Shown here: positions 13,925 through 21,494 of the stretch, one piece after another
Numbering within the stretch: position 1 is the stretch's first letter
Layout: each line of letters starts with the position of its first letter
Assembly: GCA_007119095.1 (NCBI GenBank)
Contig: SKQI01000128.1
Location: forward strand, 1 to 24,298
Length of the DNA: 24,298 nucleotides
From: Wenzhouxiangella sp.
Lineage (GTDB): Bacteria > Pseudomonadota > Gammaproteobacteria > Xanthomonadales > Wenzhouxiangellaceae
Direction: 5' to 3'
Notes under the pieces: model-generated
What the model was told of the DNA's origin: nothing
The model's database searches: none
The model's input: only the letters and a program-made list of their open reading frames with translations
Translations under genes and position numbers: made by a program

Positions 13925-16597
13925 ATGGCGGCAAGGGCTGATCACGGTCGCAGACCAACGCTGCGCAAGGACTATCGCCCCCCGGCCTGGTTGATTGACC
14001 ATGTCGAGCTGACGTTTGAATTGAGTGCGTGCCAGACCATCGTGTCCGCTGATCTGGACGTGCGCCGCAATCCCGACTCACCGGACCAGCAGGCGCCGCT
14101 GCGGCTGGAAGGCGTTGATCTGAAAACCTTGTCAGTGCTTGTCGACGGCGAAGAACTACCGGCCCGACGTCGGCGCCTGGACGGCGAGAGCATGGTGCTA
14201 GGGCAGGTGCCCGACCAGGCTCGGGTCAGCACGCGCGTGGCAATCTCTCCCGAAACCAATACCGCCCTGGAGGGCTTGTATCTGGCCGGCGACTCGCTGC
14301 TGACGCAGTGCGAGGCCGAAGGCTTTCGCAAGATTACCTGGTTCCCCGATCGACCGGACGTGATGAGCACCTACTGCGTCCGTCTCGAGGCCGATGAAGC
14401 GCAATTTCCGGTGCTGCTTTCAAACGGCAATGTCATTGAGACAGGTGAGCTAGATGGTGGTCGGCACTACGCGGTCTGGGAAGATCCCCACCCCAAGCCC
14501 AGCTACCTGTTTGCCGTCTTCGCCGGTCGCCTGCATGCCATGACTGACCGCTATCGCACCTGCAGTGGCAGGGACGTCACATTGAAGGTCTATTCCGAGC
14601 CGGAGAACCGTGACCGCCTGGCCCATGCCATGAACAGTTTGAAGCGTGCCATGGCCTGGGACGAGCACCGCTATGGGCTGGAATATGATCTGGATGTGTA
14701 CCACATCATTGCTACCCATGATTTCAACATGGGCGCGATGGAAAACAAGTCCCTGAATATCTTCAATGCGCGTTACGTGCTGGCCGATCAGCAGACCGCC
14801 ACGGATGCCGACTTCGAGGCAGTTGAGGCCGTCATTGGTCACGAATATTTCCACAACTGGACCGGCAACCGGGTCACCTGTCGGGATTGGTTCCAGCTCA
14901 CCCTGAAAGAAGGCCTGACCGTGTTCAGGGACCAGGAATTCACCGCCGACATGCGCTCGCGGGCGGTCAAGCGGATCGACGACGTCGCCAACCTGATGGC
15001 GCGACAGTTTCCCGAAGACGCCGGCCCCATGGCCCACTCCATCCGACCGGAGCGTTACATAGAAATCAATAATTTCTACACCGCCACGGTCTACGAGAAA
15101 GGCGCCGAGATCGTGCGCATGTACCAGACCCTGCTGGGTCAAACCGGCTTTCGGCGCGGGCTCGACCTGTATTTCCAGCGCCATGACGGGCAGGCCGTCA
15201 CCTGCGACGACTTCCTGGCGGCCATGGCCGATGCCAATGATCGCGACCTGCGCCAGTTCGAGCGCTGGTACCGGCAGGTCGGAACGCCTCGCTTGACCGT
15301 CACCCGTCAATTCGATGCCGACCGGCAGGAAACCATCCTGCGGTTTCAGCAGTCATTGCCCGAGCATGCCGACAATCGCGACCTCGGCCCGCTGATGATC
15401 CCCGTCCAGGTCGGCTTTATCGGTCCGGACAACCAGGCCCTGCCGGTCACCCTTGCCAGGGAGCGTCAGCCAGGGCCCGAGACCCGCTTGCTGGTGCTGA
15501 CTCGTGAATCGTCCGAGTACCGCTTCCGCGATCTGCCGGAAGATGCACTGCCGTCGCTATTGCGCGGCTTTTCAGCCCCGGTGGAGCTGGAGTTTGACTG
15601 GTCGGCGGCTGACCTGGCCCGCCTGGCTGGCCACGACACTGATTCCTTCAACCGCTGGCGGGCGGCGAGACGCCTGGCAGACAGGGTGTTGAACGGCTTG
15701 ATCGACGAGAACGCCGGCGCTGCGGATGAAGCTGCGCTGCTGGTCGATGCCTGGCAAGCCAGTCTGGCTGATCAGCAGCTGGACCCTGCACTTGTCGCCG
15801 AACTGTTGTCCTTGCCCAGCGAAAATGAACTGGCCCAGTCACGCAAGCCGGTGGTGGTCGAGGCTGTTCATGAGGCGCGCCGTCACCTGCTGAGCCTGCT
15901 CGGGAGCAAGCTCGAAACGGAGCTGCTGGCGGCCAATGAGCGCTGCCAGTCTTCCGGGCCCTGGTCCAGCGATGGCCCAGCGACGGCCGCGCGCCGCCTG
16001 AAAAATGCCAGCCTCGGGTTACTCTGCGCCAGTGGCCGGACAAAGGGTTTTGAGCGCGCGGTCAGGCAGTTCGAGCAGGCCGACAACATGACCGACCGGC
16101 TGGCGGCCATGCGCTGCCTGGTGCACTACCAACATCGCCACAGCGACAAGGCGCTGACCAAGTTCGAGCACCAGTTCGCGGATGATCCCCTGGTCATGGA
16201 CAAGTGGTTTGCCCTGCAGGGCACGGTCCCCGCCCAATCCACAGTCGATCAGGTCACTGAGCTGATGCAGCACCGCGCCTTCAGTCTCCGTAACCCGAAC
16301 AAGGTGCGTGCCTTGCTCGGCAGCTTTGCGATGCATAATCCGCTGGCCTTCCACCGCGCCGACGGTGCCGGCTATCGCTTGCTGGGGAGTGCGGTCAGCG
16401 AACTCGACCAGCTCAACCCCCAGGTTGCCGCCCGCCTGGCAACGGCTTTCAACCGCTGGCACGCCTACGATGAGAACCGGGCCGGTCTGATGCGCGAGCA
16501 GCTCGAAGCCCTGGCCAGTCGCAAGCAGCAAAGCCCGGACGTGGAAGAAATCGTATCCGCCGCCCTGCGCGCCGGATCAAGGCGGGGCGAAGGGTAA
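13925..16597 (+). CDS. pepN: Aminopeptidase N (M1 family alanyl aminopeptidase)
   Basis: A protein of 890 residues, slightly longer than Escherichia coli PepN (870). It is a cytoplasmic zinc aminopeptidase that removes N-terminal residues from peptides. The substrate-binding GAMEN motif is at residues 270-274. The zinc site HEYFH is at 306-310 with the third ligand E329 in the conserved TLKEGLTVFRDQEF, the same 23-residue spacing as in E. coli PepN. The PepN-specific VTCRDWFQLTLKEGLTVFRD and the C-terminal alpha-helical DUF3458-type domain (about residues 450-890, ending near ALASRKQQSPDVEEIVSAAL) are complete. No signal peptide is present. The stop codon lies at the edge of a degenerate GGTAAAAGG repeat. 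It is a single-gene unit, divergent from sixA and convergent with the amidase. Confidence 0.96.
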   Translation: MAARADHGRRPTLRKDYRPPAWLIDHVELTFELSACQTIVSADLDVRRNPDSPDQQAPLRLEGVDLKTLSVLVDGEELPARRRRLDGESMVLGQVPDQARVSTRVAISPETNTALEGLYLAGDSLLTQCEAEGFRKITWFPDRPDVMSTYCVRLEADEAQFPVLLSNGNVIETGELDGGRHYAVWEDPHPKPSYLFAVFAGRLHAMTDRYRTCSGRDVTLKVYSEPENRDRLAHAMNSLKRAMAWDEHRYGLEYDLDVYHIIATHDFNMGAMENKSLNIFNARYVLADQQTATDADFEAVEAVIGHEYFHNWTGNRVTCRDWFQLTLKEGLTVFRDQEFTADMRSRAVKRIDDVANLMARQFPEDAGPMAHSIRPERYIEINNFYTATVYEKGAEIVRMYQTLLGQTGFRRGLDLYFQRHDGQAVTCDDFLAAMADANDRDLRQFERWYRQVGTPRLTVTRQFDADRQETILRFQQSLPEHADNRDLGPLMIPVQVGFIGPDNQALPVTLARERQPGPETRLLVLTRESSEYRFRDLPEDALPSLLRGFSAPVELEFDWSAADLARLAGHDTDSFNRWRAARRLADRVLNGLIDENAGAADEAALLVDAWQASLADQQLDPALVAELLSLPSENELAQSRKPVVVEAVHEARRHLLSLLGSKLETELLAANERCQSSGPWSSDGPATAARRLKNASLGLLCASGRTKGFERAVRQFEQADNMTDRLAAMRCLVHYQHRHSDKALTKFEHQFADDPLVMDKWFALQGTVPAQSTVDQVTELMQHRAFSLRNPNKVRALLGSFAMHNPLAFHRADGAGYRLLGSAVSELDQLNPQVAARLATAFNRWHAYDENRAGLMREQLEALASRKQQSPDVEEIVSAALRAGSRRGEG

Positions 16598-16620
16598 AGG
16601 GGTAAAAGGAAAAGGTGAAC

Positions 16621-16641
16621 CGGAACCCGGAACCCGGAACC
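16621..16641. repeat. Tandem 7-mer repeat in convergent intergenic gap
   Basis: Three exact copies of CGGAACC stand head to tail and are followed by a partial fourth (CG). They are preceded by degenerate GGTAAAAGG-like units from about 16593, the first of which overlaps the pepN stop. This is the only simple repeat seen in the window. It lies between the 3' ends of pepN and the amidase, where a bidirectional terminator might be expected, but no strong hairpin with a T tract is visible. Confidence 0.8.
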
Positions 16642-16666
16642 CGACCGCTCTACCAAGCCCCAACCT

Positions 16667-17314
16667 TCAACAATCCCCCAACCGCCCCAACCCGCTCCCC
16701 TCAACCACCCGCGCCCAAGGAAAATCGGGCCCGGGATCAAGCTTCCGCCTGACGCTAAGGCCAGGATCATTACTGGCCGCGACCTCCCGACGATCAAGCT
16801 CATCATGCCCGGCAACACAACGCAGCCCCGGAAGCTCGGCCCGAAGTGTTCTCAATAATCCGATCAAGGCCTTGACCTGGTTGTCGGTAACCTTCTCCTG
16901 CCAGTGCTGGTGCCGACTGTCCAGCCAGTTCGGATAACGACCCAGGTTGACCAGCTCGATGCCGATCGAATTAGCGTTGTGCCCGGCGACATGATGGGCC
17001 ACGCGGTCCAACGGCACCCACTGCTCGATCGCGCCGTCCCGGTCGATATAGTAGTGCCCGCTGTTGCCGGTCCCTGATTTTGGGTAGTGGATCCGCTCAC
17101 CGTACTTACGCGCCAGCGCCAGGTCAGGCAGCTCGGTGGCATGGATCACGACCAGCCCGATCTGGTCCAGTGATCGTGACTGCAGCTGCTCCGCATAGGG
17201 CAGCGGCCGCTGGACCACGCCGTCTACGCTGCCGCCTGCAAGGATGCTGGACACAAGCAGCGCAGCCACCGGCCTAGCGAGCAGCCCGCTCGGCAATCGC
17301 ATCCAGCTCGGCAT
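16667..17314 (-). CDS. Exported N-acetylmuramoyl-L-alanine amidase (Amidase_2 family)
   Basis: A protein of 215 residues from the ATG at 17314. A TTG at 17332 and an ATG at 17302 are alternatives. The N-terminus has basic residues and a hydrophobic stretch (about residues 8-28), so it is probably exported. The domain is AmpD/PGRP-like. VVIHATEL gives the first zinc histidine (H58), GHYYIDRDGAIEQWVP and HHVAGHNANSIGIELVNLG the core, RCVAGHDELDRRE the second histidine, and RRKLDPGPDFPW the terminal K and D of the active site. It should cut the bond between muramic acid and the peptide stem. It overlaps the 3' end of the upstream amidohydrolase gene by 41 bases, so the two are likely translationally coupled. 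The C-terminal tail after FPW is short and low-complexity. Confidence 0.85.
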   Translation of the reverse strand: MPSWMRLPSGLLARPVAALLVSSILAGGSVDGVVQRPLPYAEQLQSRSLDQIGLVVIHATELPDLALARKYGERIHYPKSGTGNSGHYYIDRDGAIEQWVPLDRVAHHVAGHNANSIGIELVNLGRYPNWLDSRHQHWQEKVTDNQVKALIGLLRTLRAELPGLRCVAGHDELDRREVAASNDPGLSVRRKLDPGPDFPWARVVEGSGLGRLGDC

Positions 17315-18596
17315 CGAGGCGTTCCCGGTCAAACCACTGCCCGGCCCGCATCACGCCCTGAATGGCGCGGGTATTGCCGATGTCGTTGAGCGGATTGCCG
17401 GCCAGCAGCACCAGGTCGGCAACACAGCCCGGTTGCAGGCAGCCATGGGCCGGCTGGTCCAGATAGCGAGCGATGTTGGTGGTGCCGGTTGCCAGGGCCT
17501 CGGCCGGGCTCATGCCGATTTCCACATAGATCTCCAGCTCGTGGTGAATGGCATCGCCGGGCACGTTCAGGATCTGCGGCGCATCGGCGCCCAGCAGAAT
17601 GGCCGCCCCGGCCTCGTGCAGGGCGGCCAGCAGCGCCCGGCGAATCTCGATAAAGCGCTCGCCCTGGCCCTCGGGCACGCGGCCGCGAATATTCTCGATC
17701 GCATGGCGCCACTGTTCGCGGGTCTGGGTCGGGATCCAGCGCATGGCCTCGCGTTCGAACAAAGCGTCCACGTCACCGCTGGCCCAGTTCTCCAGCAGGC
17801 TCTGGGTGGGCACATTGGCAATGCCCGCCTCGGCGGTGCGCCGGGCCAGATCCGGAATCAGTGATTCATCCATGCCCTCGACCAGGTTGACCGCGAACAG
17901 GCCCGGGTCAGTGCCATGCAGTTCATGATCCTCGGGCACCAATTTCTGGCCGTAGCCGTCGAGATGGTCGATCGAGCCCTGGCGCGAGGCCAGCGTGCGA
18001 TCCAGGCCGACGGCGGTGGAAATGTGCCCCGAGTAGTCGATGCCCAGCGCTTCGGCGGTTTCGGCAATGGCTTGGAAAGCTTCCGGCCACAGGCCGGGGT
18101 GCAGCTTGAGCAGGTCGTAACCGGCTTCTGCCTGGGCTCGAACCATCTGCCTTGCCGCGTCCGGAGAAGACACCGAATTGCCGTTGAAAGAGGGGCCCGA
18201 GGTGATCAGGCGCGGCCCAATGATCTCACCGCTGGCGAGCTGCTCACGCAGGGCAAGATGCCCTGGCTCGCCAAGCATGCCACGGATGGTGCTAATGCCG
18301 TGGGCCAGGTACAGCATCAGGGTGTCCTGCACAAGCTCCTCGCCCAGGCGCATCTGCGGCACGTGGGCATGCATTTCTGCAAGGCCCGGCATCAGGTAGC
18401 CGCCTTCGGCAACGACAATGTCAGGATCGGCAATCGAGTCGGCATCGACGATGAACCCGTCTCGAACGCCCAATCGGACCGGGTCGCCAACGGCGTTCGA
18501 GTCCACATCTACCAGCCGTACATCCTCGAACACCAGCGTCTGTCCAACGCTGGTGATGCTGAACGTCAAAAGCAAGACCGCAACCAGAAAACGCAT
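17274..18596 (-). CDS. Exported amidohydrolase-family protein
   Basis: A protein of 440 residues from the ATG at 18596. That start gives a clean signal peptide (MRFLVAVLLLTFSITSVGQ) and has an AAGG upstream, whereas a start at 18755 would add 53 unlikely residues. It belongs to the amidohydrolase superfamily: MPGLAEMHAHVP contains the HxH pair (H76, H78), K164 in LLKLHPG may be the carboxylated lysine, H191 (DYSGHIS) and H211 (SIDHLDGY) are further metal ligands, and D338 (LLGADAPQ) completes the binuclear site. ATGTTNIARYLDQ and GCVADLVLLAGNPL are the usual C-terminal signatures. The nearest relatives are imidazolonepropionase-like and Xaa-Pro-dipeptidase-like exported hydrolases. The substrate cannot be told from sequence. 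It is upstream of and overlaps the amidase. Confidence 0.85.
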   Translation of the reverse strand: MRFLVAVLLLTFSITSVGQTLVFEDVRLVDVDSNAVGDPVRLGVRDGFIVDADSIADPDIVVAEGGYLMPGLAEMHAHVPQMRLGEELVQDTLMLYLAHGISTIRGMLGEPGHLALREQLASGEIIGPRLITSGPSFNGNSVSSPDAARQMVRAQAEAGYDLLKLHPGLWPEAFQAIAETAEALGIDYSGHISTAVGLDRTLASRQGSIDHLDGYGQKLVPEDHELHGTDPGLFAVNLVEGMDESLIPDLARRTAEAGIANVPTQSLLENWASGDVDALFEREAMRWIPTQTREQWRHAIENIRGRVPEGQGERFIEIRRALLAALHEAGAAILLGADAPQILNVPGDAIHHELEIYVEIGMSPAEALATGTTNIARYLDQPAHGCLQPGCVADLVLLAGNPLNDIGNTRAIQGVMRAGQWFDRERLDAELDAIAERAAR

Positions 18597-18764
18597 GACA
18601 GGCAACCTTGGAGAAGAAAGGGACGTCAAGTCTAGCCTTGTCCCAGGAGCGGATAAAATAACACTGCCAAGCAGGCTCCTAAGACGACCTTCCAATCTGA
18701 ACGAAGCCTGTTCGCTGAGACACGAGTCCAATCGGGCGCCTGATTCCCACCGCACTTCACCCGA

Positions 18765-20039
18765 TCAGTTGCTCGCCCCCATCTCCTGCAGAGCCTGACG
18801 GGCCCGCTCGCCGGTCTCGTCGCTGGACTGAGCCGCGATCCGGTAATTTTCGATGGCGCGCTGACGATTGCCGGCGCGGCGTTCCACGTTGCCGAGGAAA
18901 TAGTGTCCCTGGGCGGTGGGCAGACGATCAATGCTGGCCTGCAAGTCGCTGCGCGCGCCGTCCAGATTGCCAAGCTGCTCGCGAACCATCCCGCGGCGCA
19001 GGTGCTGGTAGAACCAGCCGGTGTCGCGCTGCAGGGCGGCGCTGTAGGCCTGTTCGGCCTCACGATAGTTGCTTTTCGAAGCCAATGCATCGCCCTTCAA
19101 GGCGTGGAAGATGGCCTCGCCGCTTTCAAGGGCCAGTGCCTCCTCGGCCTTGGCCAGGGCTTCGTCATATTCACTGCGGCCGAGCGCGCGGCGGCCCTCG
19201 TCATGGGCCTTGTAAGCTGGCTCCATGGCTTTCAGGCGGGCCATCATCTGGCGATAGCGCTGCTGGCCGATCGTGCCTTCGCGACCCAGTTCATCGGCGG
19301 TGCGCTGGTTGGCTTCGACACGCTCGCGCGAGGGTGGGTGAGAGGCAAATAGCCCGGCCATGAAACCTGAATCGCGGCCTTCCGAGAGGCGCACAAAGCT
19401 CTCTTGAAGGTGCACCGCACCTTCCGGGTTGTAGCCGGCCCGGTGCATGTACACCATGCCAAAACGATCGGCTTCCAGCTCGGCCCGGCGCGAATAGCGC
19501 TGGGTGATCAATTGCGCACCGACCATGCCGCCGAGCATGGCGACGGTCGCATAGTCCTGGCGGTCGGTGGCCACGCCAACGGCAACGCCGCCGAGGATGA
19601 CTGCGCCCTGCATCAGCGCACCGCGAGACTGGGCCTGTGCGCCGTGGCGGGCAGCCGCGTGGACCACTTCATGGCCTAGCACGGCGGCGAGCTCGGCTTC
19701 CGAGTCCATTTCAGTCAACAGGCCGCGGTTGATGGCCATCTTGCCGCCGGGCAGGGCCCAGGCGTTGGGGACCGAGCTGTTGATGACGTAGAACTCGTAG
19801 GGCAGCTCGCGATCGGCCTCGGCGGCGACGCGCTGGCCTACTTCCTGGATGTAGGCCACCAGTTCGCCGTCGACCACGAAGTCTCCGCCCTGGGACTGAC
19901 GCAGCGGGGCGTAGTATTCCTGGCCTACCTGCAACTCCCAGCCTTCGTCAAAGAAGCTGAGCTCTCGTTCACCGGTGACCGGGTTGACAGCACAGCCGGC
20001 GACGACGAACAACAACGAGCAAGCAAGGAACCACCTCAT
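18765..20039 (-). CDS. M48 family metalloprotease lipoprotein with TPR domain (BepA-like)
   Basis: A protein of 424 residues. The signal ends in lipobox VAGC with C16 as lipid site. The M48 protease domain has LGHEVVHAAARH (H123, E124, H127) and the third zinc ligand in YSRRAELEADRFG (E187). FASHPPSRERV carries the histidine that in BepA acts as a switch over the zinc. The C-terminal third (about residues 275-420) is a set of TPR-type helices (YDEALAKAEEALAL, YREAEQAYSAAL, RQRAIENYRIAA). By family, it degrades or assists assembly of outer-membrane proteins in the periplasm. Escherichia coli BepA is soluble and periplasmic; a lipid anchor is common in other groups. An AGGAG ribosome site stands seven bases before the start. 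Confidence 0.92.
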   Translation of the reverse strand: MRWFLACSLLFVVAGCAVNPVTGERELSFFDEGWELQVGQEYYAPLRQSQGGDFVVDGELVAYIQEVGQRVAAEADRELPYEFYVINSSVPNAWALPGGKMAINRGLLTEMDSEAELAAVLGHEVVHAAARHGAQAQSRGALMQGAVILGGVAVGVATDRQDYATVAMLGGMVGAQLITQRYSRRAELEADRFGMVYMHRAGYNPEGAVHLQESFVRLSEGRDSGFMAGLFASHPPSRERVEANQRTADELGREGTIGQQRYRQMMARLKAMEPAYKAHDEGRRALGRSEYDEALAKAEEALALESGEAIFHALKGDALASKSNYREAEQAYSAALQRDTGWFYQHLRRGMVREQLGNLDGARSDLQASIDRLPTAQGHYFLGNVERRAGNRQRAIENYRIAAQSSDETGERARQALQEMGASN

Positions 20040-20046
20040 GGCCGAA

Positions 20047-20079
20047 ACTCCTGGATGAACTCAAGTCCGACTCATTATA
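20047..20079 (-). promoter_or_regulatory. Putative -10 box and ribosome site of the M48 protease gene
   Basis: On the minus strand a perfect TATAAT (20079-20074) is followed by AGGAGT (20052-20047), which is spaced seven bases from the ATG at 20039. No clear -35 hexamer was found at 16-18 bases from the TATAAT. Confidence 0.45.
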
Positions 20080-20116
20080 GGCGTGATGCGCAAGCTGCTG
20101 CGCGTGCAGGATTGCC

Positions 20117-20914
20117 TCAGCAGTTGCCGTTCAGGTCGATGCTGGTCTCGACCAGGCGCACATCCAGTTCTTCGCGTCCATCGTCGATCTGGAGAATGCG
20201 CAGGGGCATCCAGTGAAATGCCTCGCTATGCCAGGAGTCGTAGTTCCGACTTGATCCTTCCCGGCGAAAACGCTGCATGCGCAGGCTGTCAAAACAGCCC
20301 AGCTCGAGCTCCAGGTTTTCGCGCGACTGGAACAGGAACTGCTGATCCTCGATTTCATCTCGCTCAAGCACCCGGAAGGCAAAGTCTTCGCCGCGCTGGT
20401 CGGGGTCGGACAGGGCAATCGCAAGCTGAAGGCGCAGGGTGAGCGGGTCCAGTACCTCGTCTTCCAGCGCAATAACGTGGTCGCCGTCATAGGTGTGGGT
20501 GTTGGATACACGTTCGGACCAGTCCAGCTCATGCTGCCAGAAACGGCTGCGGGTGGGGCCCCTGGCCACCTGGCGATAAGTCAGCATGCGCACCCGGTCG
20601 CCTTCCCAGACGAAATGGGCCGCTTCTTCGGCCGACACGCGCAGCATACGTGCCAGTCTGGCCGTGGCCACGGTTTCGGTAGCGAAATGCCAGATGCCGC
20701 GTTCGTCCGGCGCCAGGCTGACGTGAATTTCTCCAATCTTGCTGCCGCGCCGCAGCACCTCGTAGACCGCCGTGTGGGCGGGCAGTGGTGCTTCAGCGGG
20801 GCTGGTCGCTGCAGTTCCGGCGTGGCTGGCTGCCGAAAGTACCGTCATTGTCAAGATCATGGCCAAGCAACAAGGGCTCAGCCAGCGGTTGATTGTTGAG
20901 CAGAATCTGTTCAT
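20117..20914 (-). CDS. DUF3108 domain exported protein
   Basis: A protein of 265 residues with an N-terminal signal peptide: basic NR..R, then a hydrophobic core and likely cleavage after ASHA (residue 32). The mature part reads as a DUF3108 beta-rich domain: TAVYEVLRRGSKIGEIHVSL, WHFATETVATARLARMLR, VYRQVARG-like strands (here MLTYRQVARGPTRSR), DPLTLRLQLAIAL and the C-terminal LDVRLVETSID. Its position after purM and purN is a familiar arrangement in gammaproteobacteria. The function is unknown; the protein should be periplasmic. Its first 122 bases overlap the 3' end of purN in another frame. Later in-frame ATGs at 20860 and 20848 would leave a signal lacking a basic N-region, so 20914 is preferred despite a poor ribosome site. 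Confidence 0.85.
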   Translation of the reverse strand: MNRFCSTINRWLSPCCLAMILTMTVLSAASHAGTAATSPAEAPLPAHTAVYEVLRRGSKIGEIHVSLAPDERGIWHFATETVATARLARMLRVSAEEAAHFVWEGDRVRMLTYRQVARGPTRSRFWQHELDWSERVSNTHTYDGDHVIALEDEVLDPLTLRLQLAIALSDPDQRGEDFAFRVLERDEIEDQQFLFQSRENLELELGCFDSLRMQRFRREGSSRNYDSWHSEAFHWMPLRILQIDDGREELDVRLVETSIDLNGNC

Positions 20915-21494
20915 GTCGCAATTCGACAGGTCTCGTGGTCATTAGTGCCATCGTTGCCGTCAGCAAACGATGCTCCAGCGGCAGCAGGCGGCTGGCCAGG
21001 ATATCCGGGGTGTCGTCACTCAGCACTGGCAGTCGCGCCTGGCTGATTACCGGTCCTCCGTCTAGTTCGGGGGTCACGAAGTGCACGCTGGCACCGTGCT
21101 CGGAATCGCCGGCGGCCAGCGCGCGGGCGTGGGTGTCCAGGCCGCGGTACTTGGGCAGCAACGAAGGATGAATGTTGATCATGCGGCCCAGGAAACGCGT
21201 CACGAAACCGGCACTGAGCACGCGCATGAAACCGGCCAGCACGATCCAGTCCGGCCCATAGCCTGAAATCGCGGCCGTCAGGCTGGCCTCGAAGCTGGCC
21301 CGGTCGGCATGATGGGTCCGCTCCACCCGCACCGTGTCGATGCCATGCTCGCCGGCAAGGCCGAGCCCTGCAGCCTGGCGATCGGCAACGACGGCACTGA
21401 TGCCGGCCTTGAGAGTGCCGGCCTCAATGGCCTGCTGCAAGGCTTGGAAGTTGGTGCCGCGACCGGACAGCAGCACCACCAGGCGAGCCGTCAT
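20793..21494 (-). CDS. purN: Phosphoribosylglycinamide formyltransferase
   Basis: A protein of 233 residues. It transfers a formyl group from 10-formyltetrahydrofolate to GAR, the third step of purine synthesis. The N-terminal LLSGRGTNFQAL binds the substrate phosphate. The catalytic triad is N107 and H109 in INIHPSLLPKYRGLDTHARAL and D145 in HFVTPELDGGPVISQ, equivalent to N106, H108 and D144 of Escherichia coli PurN. The ATG overlaps the purM stop by four bases. The Escherichia coli protein has 212 residues; this one carries about 20 extra residues at the C-terminus, including GHDLDNDGTFGSQPRRN, which are encoded over the start of the DUF3108 gene. The extension looks unstructured and polar, as expected for sequence under constraint from the other frame. 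Confidence 0.96.
   Translation of the reverse strand: MTARLVVLLSGRGTNFQALQQAIEAGTLKAGISAVVADRQAAGLGLAGEHGIDTVRVERTHHADRASFEASLTAAISGYGPDWIVLAGFMRVLSAGFVTRFLGRMINIHPSLLPKYRGLDTHARALAAGDSEHGASVHFVTPELDGGPVISQARLPVLSDDTPDILASRLLPLEHRLLTATMALMTTRPVELRHEQILLNNQPLAEPLLLGHDLDNDGTFGSQPRRNCSDQPR

Noticed and set aside
14450..15310. Minus-strand open frame of 286 codons opposite pepN
   Set aside because: It covers the conserved GAMEN and HEYFH region of pepN on the other strand, so its openness reflects pepN codon use.
18700..18764. ATCGGG/CCCGAT inverted repeat after the M48 gene as a terminator
   Set aside because: The arms are only six bases with a loop of over 20 bases and there is no T tract after it on the minus strand.
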